From positions 39,752,254 through 39,816,253 of the forward strand of contig NC_088100.1 of assembly GCF_036370855.1 (NCBI RefSeq): a stretch of DNA of 64,000 nucleotides. Reading direction: 5' to 3'. Source of the DNA: Dromaius novaehollandiae. Taxonomy: Eukaryota > Chordata > Aves > Casuariiformes > Dromaiidae. Under the pieces are notes generated by a model that was not told where the DNA came from, ran no database searches, and was given only the letters and a program-made list of their open reading frames with translations. Of this stretch, positions 47,851 through 61,843 are shown one piece after another. Both the position numbers and the translations under genes were made by a program. Each line of letters opens with the position of its first letter. Position 1 is the first letter of the stretch.

Positions 47851-49996
47851 TTACTTATGTTGGCCCTTTTGCCTTTTTTCAAGTCTTTCTTGACTGGTGA
47901 TTTTATGCCTTCAAGATAGTGTTCTCAGATTGTCTTCGTACCACTTGTGAGTATTTAATGCTTATAGGTGTTCCTTTTAGTTTTGTTTTTAATAAACATC
48001 TTCATTTTTATGCAGCTTACCTTTCTGAAGTTGAGAACATCTGTGGTGGATATTTGTTTTTTCTTTCTTCTGCAAAGATAGAGTATCTAAATGTACAACG
48101 GTCATTGATACAGATCTATTTGGTTTATTGTCATAATCTAATCATTTTATGTATGGCTAAAATTAATAGTAAAGCTTAATTAAGTTTTATGCAACCAAAA
48201 AACCTTGCAAACCCTCTGCATTTAGTTACTTAAAAGAAGCAATTAAAGTTGGCATTTTATGACAAGCAAACTAATTAATATTAAGAATTTTAAGTTAAAT
48301 TAACTATATTTCTCTGTTTATCAGGATAAGTCTCTGTCATGTCTCCAGGAATGCATTACCATAACTACTTTATTGTTTAACAGGAGAAGCTGTTATTATC
48401 ATCTTGAACTACAGTAGCATTTCAGTATCCCCAAAAATACTTATGAGGAAAATCTCAATCTGAGTCACTGTTAATGCTTGGGAACATTATCTTTCTCTCA
48501 GTGCTCAGATCTGTCCTGTGTTATTTTCCATAAACAGCATACTACTGAAAGATTGCTTCTTTTGACTGCTTTATAGTTACTGCTTATCTTATTTTTTTTT
48601 GCTCACCCTAGAGAGATTAGATGAACAGGCTCAGATGAGATGAAAGCATTGAAGTAGGAGTACTGGGAAAAGATGGTAGCAAGCAAGCTCTGCTATTTAA
48701 TATTCTTGTCATTGTTCAGGGGCACAGCTAAGTTTAATAACATTTGCAGTCACTTCATTCATTAATGTAATATCTTCACATATAGTCCTTATATAGCATT
48801 CCTCTCACAAATACTCCATTTGGTGATGCATATACAAAAAGATAGTAAGTCTCTGTGTACCTGAACATCTTAAAACTCTGTGTTTTAAAGTATGTCTTGG
48901 ACATAGTGTATTTTCTGTGGTAGCCTGTTAGATTCTTCAGCCTCTTACAGGAGTTCAAATTAACTTCAGTAGTACCAGAGAAGGCAACAAACCTTTTCTT
49001 AATAATTATTTGATAGATGACTCTGTCATGAGTAGGGAAAACACTTAAAACTGCTGGATAGGTCATACTTTCCCCAACACTAATATTTATGCCTGGAATA
49101 TTTTGTTGTAGCAATGATATGGAGACCTGCAATTAAATTGCTGTGTTGCTGGAAATTTCCTGTAGGAAATTTATGTTTATCCACAAGACATTTGTTAACA
49201 AACCTCTAAAGTAAGCATGGCCATAAGGATAGGCAAATGTTTGCTATACATGATTGTCCAGTTATACGTGTTTTCCTTAATTACCGTGAAGTAACATTAC
49301 ATTGTCCTTAGTCTACCATTGAATATGGTAGATATTTATGGAAAAAAATAATTTCAAATAATATTCTTAGAAAACTCTGTATTAAAACAACTTATAATTT
49401 TATGAACAGGAAGAGAAAGCCGAATAGGGAAAAAAGGTTTCTCTCTCATATAGCCTTAATAAATTGAGTGTCAAGCTCACCTTAAGCAGGAAAAATATCT
49501 TTGCATTCCTTAATGAGAGGCTGCATCTCATTCTTACAGCAGACAAGCCTGCTGGGTATTTGATTTTTTAACCAACACTGTTCTTAAGATTGCACTTTTG
49601 CATAGGTTTGTTTACAGTTATAATTAAAATATCTTACAATCACACCCTATGCAAAATCAGGAAAAACAACACATTTTCAACTTTCAATAACCAAGTGCCA
49701 TGTGAACTATTACAACAAAATAGAAGTTGTAAAACTGCATTCCGGCCTCTGGAATTGAATCTGGAAATGATAAGCACAAATCTCTGGGTAAGAAAGAGGC
49801 ACCGTCTTTGAAGCAGAGATTTCTTGGAAACTTCTTTAACTGGCTGGAATGTTTCATTTGATAGAGTAAGAAAATAAAGTATGCATACAGATTATTTTAC
49901 CCATAGCATGCATATAAAAGTGCATATAAAGATTTTTTTAAAAATAGTAAAGATGTAGGAAAAAGTAACAGTATTATCTACAATGTTAATATATTA

Positions 49997-50031
49997 ATTT
50001 TAATAGGTTTAATTTTAATAGGTTTAATTTT
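49997..50031 (+). repeat. Short tandem repeat, about 15-base unit
   Basis: The unit AATTTTAATAGGTTT occurs twice in direct succession and is followed by a partial third copy (AATTTT). Confidence 0.8.
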
Positions 50032-50135
50032 GCATCAGGCTTCATTTTGTACCATGCACAGGTCTTTCCATGTAGTAAACTTGTGTAGACACAGGTATTT
50101 TTCAAATCCTTTTTATTCTAGATATTTTGTTTCTA

Positions 50136-50182
50136 TGTTGTTCTTAAAAATAGCAAGACTCCCTTGCTATTTTTAAGCAACA
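50136..50182. repeat. Perfect inverted repeat, hairpin-forming
   Basis: Arms CTTAAAAATAGCAAG (50143-50157) and CTTGCTATTTTTAAG (50163-50177) are exact reverse complements around a 5-base loop. Beyond a 2-base bulge, TGTTG (50136-50140) can also pair with CAACA (50178-50182). Confidence 0.9.
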
Positions 50183-53100
50183 GGATACTGTTTTAGCAGG
50201 CTTTGTGAGGCTTATTTTCCTCTTAGCACCTCAGTTCTTCACATACAGAGATCAAGCACTTTCTACAGGTGTGTTTTAACTTTATGGCTAAGTGGATCTT
50301 ATGAGCTGCTGCTGAAAGAGGTGGCTTTGTTCTCCCCTCCTCCCCTGTCACCACTGGGCTAATGATCATGCTGCTACAGGACAGCTATCTCGTGTTATAG
50401 AAAACAATTAACTTTTTTGTAACTAGTTTTCTGCCAAGTCAGCCACCTGAACTGACTTGTACTGTGACCACATAACCACTAGATTTAACAAAAGGGAAGT
50501 GGTGGGAGCACACACCCTGGAGTAGGGAAGAGTTGAGCGGGGTGACCTCCCTTGACAGCAGCTAATACTTAGGCAGCTTAAAATGTGATGTGAAACCTCA
50601 TCCTCAAACCCTTCAAAACACAGTGTGGCACTTATTTGACTGTGCCTGAATACAAGAATTCTACCATAAAAATAAACAATATTTGTGGTTTAAGAATCTG
50701 TTTACCCCCTGTGCACTATTATTTACTCTTGTATTGAGAGAGTAATTGTAGGTATCTGAATACAATTGAATTGCTTGGTTATGGACAGTTGATACACAGG
50801 GTGCTGTAGCCTCTGGCTGGCTCTACTTAAGAGCAAGAAAATTGTGATAGGATATGTAAGATTAGTCCATCTGATTTTTGGAGGTAGGAGTGCTGTATTT
50901 GTAAAGATCAGAAAGAGGATGGCAGCATAGTTAATCCTATAACCATGGTAACATTCCGTAAAAAACATAAATCAGCCATTAGAGTTGTTCTTTCGAAGGA
51001 GGTCACTGAGGCTCTCTGGCAACAGGCAGGAAGTCCTGGGCATTTCAGAAGTTGCACGGTCTCTGGTCAACTGCTGGATGGACAAGGGAATAGAACAAGG
51101 CCATCCTGTTTTCTGACCCTCAGTTCTGCATGTATTGTGTAGAGAAAATGTGGGGCAAGACTGCCACTCCTTGTTAGCTCAGAGAACATGCTCTGCCTGT
51201 CTACAGAATATGCAATTAATAGATAGATGTGATTTAGTTATGTGGTTCAATACCTGTGAGAAGGAAGTAATTGCCCTGCTAGAGGCAACGTCCTCTGAGC
51301 AAGCAGTTTTTCTGAATTCAGGGACCACGCAGAGCAGAGAAGTTGTGATGTGAAGCCTGAGCTCTGGGCTATTGTAAACATGAATCCCTTTAATCTGCAA
51401 TTGCTGCCAGTCTCAGAGCTCAGTCTGCTCCCATCAGCCTCCCTGGGGATCCCCAAGCCAGACCACTCTTGGGGGTCAAGAATAGAAGACCAGGAGACAG
51501 GCTCACTGATATTCTCTATTCCTTCTCAGCAAACAGTGCTGGGGGAGTTTTCACAGACTGCTGCTGATCTCAGAGCAGGCCATCAGGGAAGAGCTGTTGC
51601 CCCTCAGCCTCATCTGGAGAAGTACAAGTAGTAGGACCAGGGTGGAGGGCTGCGGTATTTTTCCAGCAATAAAAAGGCATGGCCACTCCCTGGTCTTGGG
51701 AAAGGCAAGCAGCCCACTGCCAGCTGGCAGCCTGGTGTTGAGTAGGGGAGTTCAGGACGCCAGATGTGCAGATGGAGGGGCTGATGAACGTCCCTGGTAG
51801 TTGCAGGCACAATGCAAAGTAGTAACACTTGCTATATTGCAAGTGACTGTTCCTGTGGGGAGCTGGCGCAGTTGCCAGAGTGATTGTGTGGTCCTGGCAA
51901 GTGCAGGTTGCTGTACACTGGAGTTGTGTCCAAGATGAAAAGGGCTGGTTGCATGGCAAGACTCATGGCTGAGTCTTGCCATGCTCCTTAGAGGTATCTT
52001 ACTCTTGCTAGGCGATCAAGTTCCTTCCTTGTCAATGACTCTGCACCACAGTGTGTGGGACACTTGGTACCAGTGGGAGAAGGACCTACATTCTCATATT
52101 CTTCTCCCAATTCTTCCCAGACCATCTGTGGGAGATACCATTCTAGGTCTTCTTGTAGGCATCCTTCTATGTTTTGGTCTTGACATGGCCTCTTCTAACT
52201 GTGGGCATCCCAGTTAGCCCATGGCAATTCCTGACATATTACATTCATAGGGAAAAGAGTCCTCCAGCAGCTTTTTCTTGACATGTTGGCTACAGGGCCA
52301 GTGGGTACATAGGCCACTGATACATGGGCTCAGCATGGTATCGCCTCTCTGTTGGATTTAGTAGGAACAGAGGATATAAAACTTCATGTGAAACAATCCT
52401 CTATTTTTCTAAAACAACAGAAAAGCTAAGAGGATTTCAGAAGTTACCACAGTATGCCACAAGTTGTGTCACCTGCACTAAAAAAATCCTTTGATGATGG
52501 TGTTCTATTTTATAAAAATGGAAAAGAAACTTCATAGCACTATTGGAGTGGGAAGCTCATCACAAAGTGATTGTGGTGCTTTATGTTACCTTAAGTATCA
52601 GATAATCTACTTGAAATGATGCTAGTTCATTGTGCCAACACAGCATTTATAACCACTGTTTTGTCACATTTCTTTCATTTTTCTTTCTCCTGAAGAATAA
52701 GCGATATACATGGGTTAGTCAAGCATGCACATACTCCTGCATAAGTAGATACGAAGAGAGGAATGGATCTCACTTCAGGAAATGTTAATTCATTTCTCTT
52801 GAAGATCCTGCAGTTTTTAGCATAATTAAACAGCTTCCGCTGCAATGGGAGTTTGTGACACAGGTTGACTGCAGGATCAGTCTCTTACATTCAATAAGAG
52901 ATGAAACAAGATAGCTTCACCATAACTAATACATATTATATTAGAGGTGTCTGAGCATCAGAAGGCTTTATCTAGCCCACCAGACTGGTTGTAGACAGAA
53001 GCAGCCTAAGAAATTACATATGTCCTGCCCTTCCAGGATGCCTGAGGGTCCAGCTCAATCCCTCCCTCTTCTCCCTTCTCCCCACTTCAAGTTACCACAG

Positions 53101-56100
53101 ATCAAGCTAGGATCTGCAATAACTTGTTCTTTCTTGAGCCCACATTTCTCTAACAGAGGCATAATATACCTCGCAGGCACTGGAAGGGAACATAATGCAC
53201 CAAGGCAGCTTGTGGCTCTTGCCCATGTTCCTCCACACTCCGCATGGGATGGGGCGATGGGCCTGCACATAGTATGAGATTTCTGAAGGCCGGGGCAGAA
53301 GAACTGGTGAAACAGAAGTGTGCTCTAGGAGGCTGCATGAGAAGACATGAGGCTGATGTCTTGTTTGAACTCATAAGCAGTCTGGTTTGCAACACTCATC
53401 AGACATTTAGATCTGACCTCCAGCGAGCTGAGGATATCCATGTTCAATATAAGAATGGGTACATTTTTCCCACTTGTAATTTTGAATGGGATGACCATTC
53501 AGATCATTTTTATTTAAACACAAGAGGGCACTCCCATCTCACTTTTAAATGACTATCATGTTTGAAAAGGGGAGTTCTTAATGGAATAATATAGAATTGC
53601 AGCTACTTTTCTGTACACACTCTGGTAACAGAATGAATACTATGCATTTGTAAGCATCTATAGGCCATATTTTAAGAAATGTGATCTTGATTTAATCCCT
53701 TCTCCAAAATAGCATACATCAAGAAGAAATGGAAATAAATTCTTGATCTCTATGAAGTAAAAACCAAAATGCCCATGCTTTTATGGTAACCAGAGCTGCA
53801 CTAAAAGTGCATAAACTGGGGATTCAAGACTAATTTCTGGGATTTCAAATGCATTATTCTATGGAAACAGAGACTGTTTCTTTTGTTTGCTATAGAAAAT
53901 TCAATAGGAAGAATTATGAAAAGGGGGAGTGAGGTTTAAAATTGTTATGTTTGCCAGCGCTTGCATATTTTGAAATAGAGTGTTAGTGCTCCTTTCACAC
54001 AAGTTTCACTTACCCTTCCACTTACTCTTGTTTGCCTGCTCTGTTGTACTATAAGTACTGTACGCACTCTAATCAGCTACATAAGAATAAGTAAGTTTTA
54101 AATTTACCCAAGAGCCTCTCAGCTGTTGGAATCTGAAGTTTCATATGATCACATACAGATCATATTTTAACAGCTTTTTAAAGTGTCCAGTATAGTAAAT
54201 GAAAATATAAGATTATAAAACAGACATTTCTGCACACTTTACAAATCAGAAACACAAAAAAATTGCATTCACTTGTTTTTTTTTTTAAGGAACATAAAAC
54301 TTTAATAAGTAGTATAAAATCCAGAATGCTAATTTTCTCAGTTTACATATTTAAATCTTGAGTGAAATATATCTCCTTTTTTTCAAGAGAGTAATTCGGC
54401 ATGGTCTAAAGTTTCTGAATGGCAAAACAAATTTTAACTGCACCTTTGGCCTCTTCGTATTCTTTCTGCAAGATATTTTTCCATCACATTTTTGTGTAAA
54501 TGTGATGCACTTTTGGCTTTCCCTTAGCAGTTCCTTCCCTATGAAGTCTATTTCAGTCTCTATGTGAGGCCACGTATTTCCTATAGGAAAAAAAATTTTG
54601 GCAGGAGAATAAAAAATCAGGTGGGAGGAGGAAGGCCTGGCAGTCTCGAAAAGGAGACTAGAGTTTCACATGTGAATCTCTGTCCTCTGTGCTTGGTAGT
54701 TTTCCCCCATACTTCTTACCACAGGCTAGTTGGCAGTTCTAGCCTCTCACTACAGGACCCTAGTCTATTATTCTACTTAAATTCCCCTAGATTTTTTTCC
54801 TAGAATAGTTGTCTTCTCACCTAAGAGCACAAAGTTTATCCTGGAGTTCTCCAGGCCATTCCTACCCTTGTTGTCATTATTCCAATGCCTCTCTGCCCCA
54901 TGCTACCATTTCTCCCCTCACCCATGTCCTCAGTATACCACAGAGCCCCAGCCATGGATTTCCTCTCCTCTGTCAACTTCCAGCCCTACTTTTCCTGTTG
55001 CCACAACACTAAGTTACCATATTTTCAACAGCAAAAAGAAAACCAGAGTGGAGGAGGAGACAAACTGTTTCTTTCAATTATTATGAACTTAATCACAAGT
55101 TTCTTAAACAAGTGTCCCTTTGGTCAACCAGTCTGATATCTCTCTTTCACAACGTTTTCCATTTGGGATGCCGAAAAGAAGAAGAATCGGCATGATTTAA
55201 TGCAGCAAATTACTTGAGAGCACTTTGGGGGAAATTCTGGGAGAGTAAAAGTATAAAGTACTAAAATAAGAAATATTGGGAGTGGTTGTGTGCTGGCAGT
55301 AAAGGCATGTGATTATGTACTGTGGTCTCTTACATTGCATTTTATTTTAATAACACCACTTTTTTATTTGATGGCCTAGCAGATCCATAAAGTCATATCT
55401 GACTGCTTTATAGGCAGTTAAGTATGGTGTAAAAAGATTAAAAGCAGATAAAGTATTTGTAAAGTAACTTCTTAGAAAAATACTGAGTCTAACTGAATTT
55501 CTGTTAGTGGATGTCTCTCCAAAGAACTCTGGTGAAAAAAATGCACACTGCACCTGGAACAGAATGGGCTAGTGACAGATTCTCATGGGTCAAGATGCTC
55601 ATATAATTTCCAAGCGTGATCCTCTCCTCAGATATGACAAGTGATTTACAAGTATGGATGTTCTCCAAAATGATGATCACAAAAATTGACTTTTAGCTGT
55701 GTTAATGAACCATGTTGAAGAGGTTTACTGCTCTATAGAAAACTACCTCTGCCAGCACTAGGAGATTGTTCCCCCAGTAAGGGTCAATAGTGACTATTAA
55801 AACACAAGAAATCAATTTGAAATGTTAGTGAGCCTCTTGGAGTATTTTTTTTAATGCTCATTCTTATATTTGGCGAAATTTAGATAGGAGGAGGAACTCC
55901 TAGAAAGTAGTACCATTTGAAAACATATTACATGCTAGTAGTGAATGTGGTTGTGTCTGAGAGATTCTTGTAAAATCTGTTTTACTTCTATTGGTAGAAT
56001 GGCAGGATAGCTATAGATTGCATTATGAGGCCCTTACATCCCCTTCTCCTTGGCAGATAAGCCCAGTCTATCTGAGAGAGATGCAATGGGCTCTGGTAGG

Positions 56101-57969
56101 TGTGCAACTGTATCTGTGCTGATTGACTGGCTGATGACTGCGCTGCAGACTGAAAAGGCTGAGTGTCGCTTGCGTTTCCTTCAGGGAAGTATTACTCCAG
56201 CCTCCTTCCTTTACCTTCCTGGGGCTGTAGAGGCAGTGCAGGGGAAACTGAGGCTATTGCTGTCCAGGGAGAGCCCATCTCCACAACTTAGACTCAGTAA
56301 CTTCAATTTGTCAGCTAAGCTGTAGCAATAAATACTGAAACCCCTCTCTAGCATTAGACTTAAATTTTGGATGCGCATAAACAATACAGGAAACAATCAC
56401 TAATTAGAAAACTTGTTGTGAAATGCTGAACCCCCAAACATTTGTTTAAAGTCATATTTGTAAGTTAAAATAAGTAAAATATTTTGCTCATAGCATTTGT
56501 GTATTCTGGCTTAGAAAGTTCCTGAAACTAGAGCCTAAGAGGACTAGTGCTGAATCTCATCTACACTCCAGAACATGAGACGGGTTTAATTCCAGGCTCT
56601 TCCATAGCTGCCTGCCCAGAGAAACCTACCATGATTAGTGACAGACCATGGAAACCATCCAGCAAGGAAAGAAGACCAAAGATGGATTGTTTTGTAACAC
56701 AAATCATGCAGAGTATTAGTGTACTTAACTGTCTGTACAGAAATTCAAGGAGCAATTGAAGGAGGAAAATCAGCAAGCAGAATTAAATGGAAGATTATGA
56801 AGTAATGGTGTAGACAAAACCTGGAACAATAATTCTCATTAATGAATGAAAAATTGATTCATATGATTTTTGTAATGTGGGAATGGGACAGAAAGAGAAG
56901 ACATACAGATGTGCCAATTTACAAATATATTCACTCCAGTGTCTACTGACATCAAAGGAAGTCCTTCAACTGGCTGTGGTAGACCTTTAATCAGAACTCA
57001 TGTTGTTGAGAAATACCAGAGTGGAGTAAACAGAATAATTTGGGTAAGTATATATAACTTGAAAAACAAGAGGTAGCACTCTGGCCATCTGCTACAGATG
57101 ATTGGGAGCAAAGGAAAAGTGTTTGAAAAGTTCCTGAGTTAAGCCTCCAGCAGTTCTAGATGATGTCTGCCCAAAGTGTTGCTGGGCAGAAATTTCACTC
57201 AAAAAGTAGGACTGTCTTAAACTATCTTGGCCATTTATTCTATCCATATCCTCGTCCTTTAAAGACGTCTGTGCTTTTTAAATCTATCTTCAAGAAAACT
57301 GAAAGGCTTGGACATAAATGGATTGAAAAAGGACTCTCAAATGTATCTGTTAGTTAAAAATATGTAAAAGTATAAATAATTTACAACTGTTGGTATGGTT
57401 GTACCGCATTCTTACATATATGTGTTAATAAGAATGTGTTTTTATGTGGTAACTCAAGGAAAAAAAAATGCATCCAGGATTTGATTTTCATAGGAGAAAA
57501 GCTCCCACAGCTGCCAGTGAAACTTAACTTTGAAAAATCAATTCTAATTTAGTGTGTAGTCATTCAACATTCAAAGCTGAGCAATGTGCAGTATTAGTTT
57601 CTAGTGAACACACACCATGCTAGATGACTGGTCAGTTTTTGTATCCAAAGCTACAAAGTTAGCTGATGAAGCAGATGGAAGGGAGAGCGCTCTTGGTTTT
57701 AATGAAAAACCTAGTACATTTCTGTGAAATTCCACAGAGACTGCCTATAAATAAGTGACTGAAGGAAAAACAAATTTAATAGTGGATAGAAAAAGGGAGT
57801 GACATTGATTTGGGATCAATGCATAATAAGGTTTGTAAGTTTTTGCATCTTTTTTAATATTCTCAGTCTCACACAAGACAAGAGCTTCACAGGATAATAA
57901 ATAGTGCAATGTTGTAGACACTCAAAGAAACCTGGGGAATTTTTATGTAGAGGTCAGGATTTATCTTTT

Positions 57970-58010
57970 TATATGTATATATTTGTGTATAGATATCTAT
58001 ATATTGTATT
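57970..58010 (+). repeat. TA-rich low-complexity tract
   Basis: Imperfect TA/TATG repeats in the intergenic region. Confidence 0.7.
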
Positions 58011-61000
58011 CATATGCTCTACAAGTATGTACTACACAATCTATATTCAGACCACTTTAACACTTACTGCTTTAGAGAGACCTTCAGTTGGTTGCTGGAA
58101 TTTGTTACAAACTCCCAAACTTTCCTGACTGTCCTGCTCTGTGCCAGGGCTAGGGGGAAGGCAGTCCAGGATGAAACTATTGCCTGAGATCTCCCCGTAG
58201 ATCTTGGCTGGGGTTTGATTGGTATCGATTATTGACAATTTCAGCTCCCCAAGCTCTCAGAGCAGTACAAAGAATTTGGAGTAGAAATAGATTTAACTTC
58301 ATTCTTGATCATAACATTTGCTTTACCAATTCAGAAGATAAAGGCGAGATGCTAGATTAAATAAGATTCTGATACCTGTCAGTAGATTTGATTCAAAGAA
58401 ACTTCACAGATTTTAACAGTTACTCCAGAATAAGCAGGTTCAGAGGAGGCCCAGCTCTGTATCTTTTTTATTGTTATGTTTTAGTATTAAAATATTTAGA
58501 GGCTTTTAATGGGGCATTCAGCATTCAAAGTACATATATCAGGCTTTTTGTCACTCTGTTATTATCAGAAAAAGCAAAGATTAAAATTCTTCATATAAAT
58601 GGCCTCGGTCTTTACTCAGTTGTTACTCAGCCAAAACTCCTATTAACTTCAGTAGATCCATAACGTAGATGATATCCTTTTGCATGCCTGAGGAATTTTA
58701 CCACACTGTTGCTGTTGCCTCCAGTGTTTTAAATACTGGGCACTTTAACTATGATACTTATCAAACTTACTGAACAATTAAAATGAATTACAGCTTATTG
58801 CTCTTTTTATATATTTTATTACAGTCTTAAAATATACTTGGAAAGGTTAGGCAATTTTGATTGGCAGAAAAATATAACATTTGCAAAAAAAATTCTTGCT
58901 TGAAGTCAATTAATTTATTTAAGTTTTAAACTTGGCTTGCAAGTTTCCCGTGGCAAGACCCTTAATCTGTCTTTACTGACTATCTTTACTACTTTACTAA
59001 TCTATCTTTATCTGCAACAAATTGTTACTAGTCCTTCCACAGGCCTAAGTTACAGGATATCTTGGAGTAGATTAAATAAGATTCTGGTATCTGCCAGGTT
59101 GTCTTGGCTCCCTCTGACAGCCAGCAGCCTGCTACACATACAGAAAAATCCATTAGTCCTCAGTGAGTGCCTTGAGATCCCTGGCAGCAGAAGGTATTCT
59201 CAAAGGGGATATCTCCTCTGGGGCAAGAGGACAACCAAATGGGTAAAGGCAGCCAAATGTAGCGGCTTGTTCACACAAGTTAGTTTCCCCAGTTTTACCA
59301 TTAGTTGTACAAGTATATCAGTATAATTCCATAGTGAGTATTAATCCAAAGCAAACGTTTGTGAGCAGGGCAGGGAGATAAACTTTATTAGTTATGGTTC
59401 AGTGTCTGTTGAACTCTGTTGGTCTGTCATTCAAAACTATTAACATATGGTCTTCCATGTTCTGGCAGTTTTTTATCCAGCAGTTTTTTACTTCAGAAAA
59501 TCTCTAGTCCAAGCCTTGTCTTCTAATACCATGCAGTCTGAGAAGAGGGCAAGGACATTTCTCTCTTTTTTATGTAGACATTTTGGCATGCAAAGCAATT
59601 TAAGATTAAGATAGTCCACGCTATCTCCTTGATATCGGTGTACAGAGATAAATTCAGTCTGGTTGCTTATTCATCAGTGACCCTAGCATACCAACTAGGC
59701 CCTGGTTTCCATAACAGCAGTACTTCAGACACAAAAATACGAAAGTGCTTGCATTGCTAAATCAAATGTTATGGTGACTCCAAAAACTGTAACTTGTCGC
59801 ACTTCGACAATCTCTTTGTGATATTATGGAATGGGTGTAATACATGTGCATCTAGTGTCTTCATGCAGTGCTTTGTAAGTAAGCAAACTAAGAAAGCCAG
59901 GAGATAGACTTCCTGGTTTGGACTATTATATTAGGCTGTTGAACTGGTAATAGCAGCTCAGACTTACTAACTAGCATGGTTATGGGTGATACAGTTATTA
60001 AAGTGAGCAGATAATATCTTCTCTGGTAAAACAATGGTAAGTGGGGAATTATGGGAAAGAAAAAGGTGAGTCATATGAGGGCAGAAGCACCTTCACAAGT
60101 TTACATATATTTTGCCATTCTAGCTGAATATTTTTAATGACTTTCAGTATACCTGAATCAAAACAGAAAATCTGTGGCTTCAAATTCCAAATGACAAAGA
60201 ACTAAATTGTGGACTGTTGTTCACAAACGCCTTCCTCCTCCTCCATAGTTTGTTAGATCTGTGTGAGGCACTGAGTATTCAAGAAGGGAATCCAAATACT
60301 CTGACATCGGATTTGTGCTCAGTGACTGTGCAGGTAAGGAGTATGAACCCATTGCGCAGTCCTGCCGGAGCAGATTCCTGTTCCAGGCAAGGTTGTGAGT
60401 GGCTCTGAGACGAGAAAGCTGCCCTTTGTATCTAGTCATAAATTCAGACAGTGTTGATTTTTTAAAGGCAGAATCGCAAGTAAAAATTCCAGCTGAACAT
60501 GAACAAAAGAATGTTTAATCATTCTCATATCTGTCATAAAGTCAATTGTCATTAATCTCCGTGAAGCTATGCAGCTTAATACTGAATGAGAATCTGATCC
60601 TCTTTTTCTTATTCGACCTCTCAGGAATGATTCAGTACAAAGACACATTGGCTTGCCCTAGAAGGCTCTTCCTGGCTACAGATGGGTGGTGATCCCATCG
60701 GGATCATTTTCTCATTTTGTAGATGGTGGGTCCCACTTAGTTGGCTAAGATACCAGCAGACTCCCATGGGACAGGATGAATTACTCCCAGACAAGGGGAG
60801 AAGTCAACTGTTGGTGACTTGATGTGGTGAGCAAGAGAAGAAAGTTTTGTTTTTTTTTTTTGCAGACAGAAGAGAGAAAAATAGCATCCAGGACGTACAG
60901 ATCTAGGAAGTGGAGCCTGGTCTTTGTCATAACCATGCAGCTCTGTAATACAGTATTTCTGTTCTCAGTAATGGACCATAAGCTGTGTACTGAGTTTACA

Positions 61001-61757
61001 AGGCCTCAGGACAGGTTTGTCAGGTTTGCTTTGTCTGAACTTCTCTTGACCTGCCTGTAGCTTTGTTTCACTTGGTTTAGCTGTGATAACATTTTCAGTG
61101 ATTGACTAGGTGTCTATGGCTAATTTATTTTACTTCTGTTTATCTTTGTGTGGTGCAACCACAGTTCTGTATAGATAGAGGTAACGGGCAGTTATTTGAT
61201 GTAGAATGAGATATTTATGACTCTAACTCAATGATGCAGTGTAGAGAAATTCAGAGCCGGTACGATAGCCCAGGCCTGGTGAAGCGGGGGCAGTGTCAGC
61301 GGTGCAGAGGATGGGATGATAAGGGCTGGGCACAGACTTGGCCCTGGAGACCCCACAGCTATAAACAACTCTGCAATGGTCGGCTAAAGAAATGCAGACC
61401 TGGTGCTGGGAAAAAGTGATTTAGGGGTAACAAAGGAAACAAAGAAATAGTATCTAACTTATGTGAAAGACATTGTATATAGAGCGGGGGGCTCCCAGGG
61501 TTGGTGTTGGGGGGCTCCCAGTGGGGCAGGGCTGGTCCTGGCCACCAGGACCTGTCCCCCCACCCTGAGGGAGTTAGGCCCCAGGGGAGCAGGGGCAGCC
61601 TCAGCCTCAGGAGGTGTCAGGCACTGCTGTGGGGTCAGGGCTGGGCCGGAGCTTGGATAGGGTTCAGGGGGTCCTGTGACCAGGCAGGGCCAGGTCTGTG
61701 CCAGGGCTGGAGCCGACACCACTGTGCGGCATCTCAGGGCAGCGACTGATGGCCCCA

Positions 61758-61843
61758 GGCTGGACTGAGATGGGGCTGAGGCTGGGCTGAGATGGGGCTG
61801 GGGCTGAGGCTGGGCTGAGATGGGGCTGGGGCTGGGGCTGGTG
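61758..61843 (+). repeat. GC-rich minisatellite, 22-base unit
   Basis: Units of GGCTGGRCTGAGATGGGGCT plus two bases at 61758-61779, 61780-61801 and 61808-61829, with GGCTGA and GGCTGG hexamers between and after them. It lies in a GC-rich patch (about 61.25-62.1 kb). Open frames there are a by-product of the repeat. Confidence 0.88.

Noticed and set aside
53244..53552. 102-codon plus-strand open frame
   Set aside because: No domain, no splice context, no homology that I recognise; its length is within chance for this region.
60850..60880. T-run followed by gcag resembling a plus-strand splice acceptor before an open frame at 60824-61060
   Set aside because: No donor, conserved frame or partner exon could be identified.
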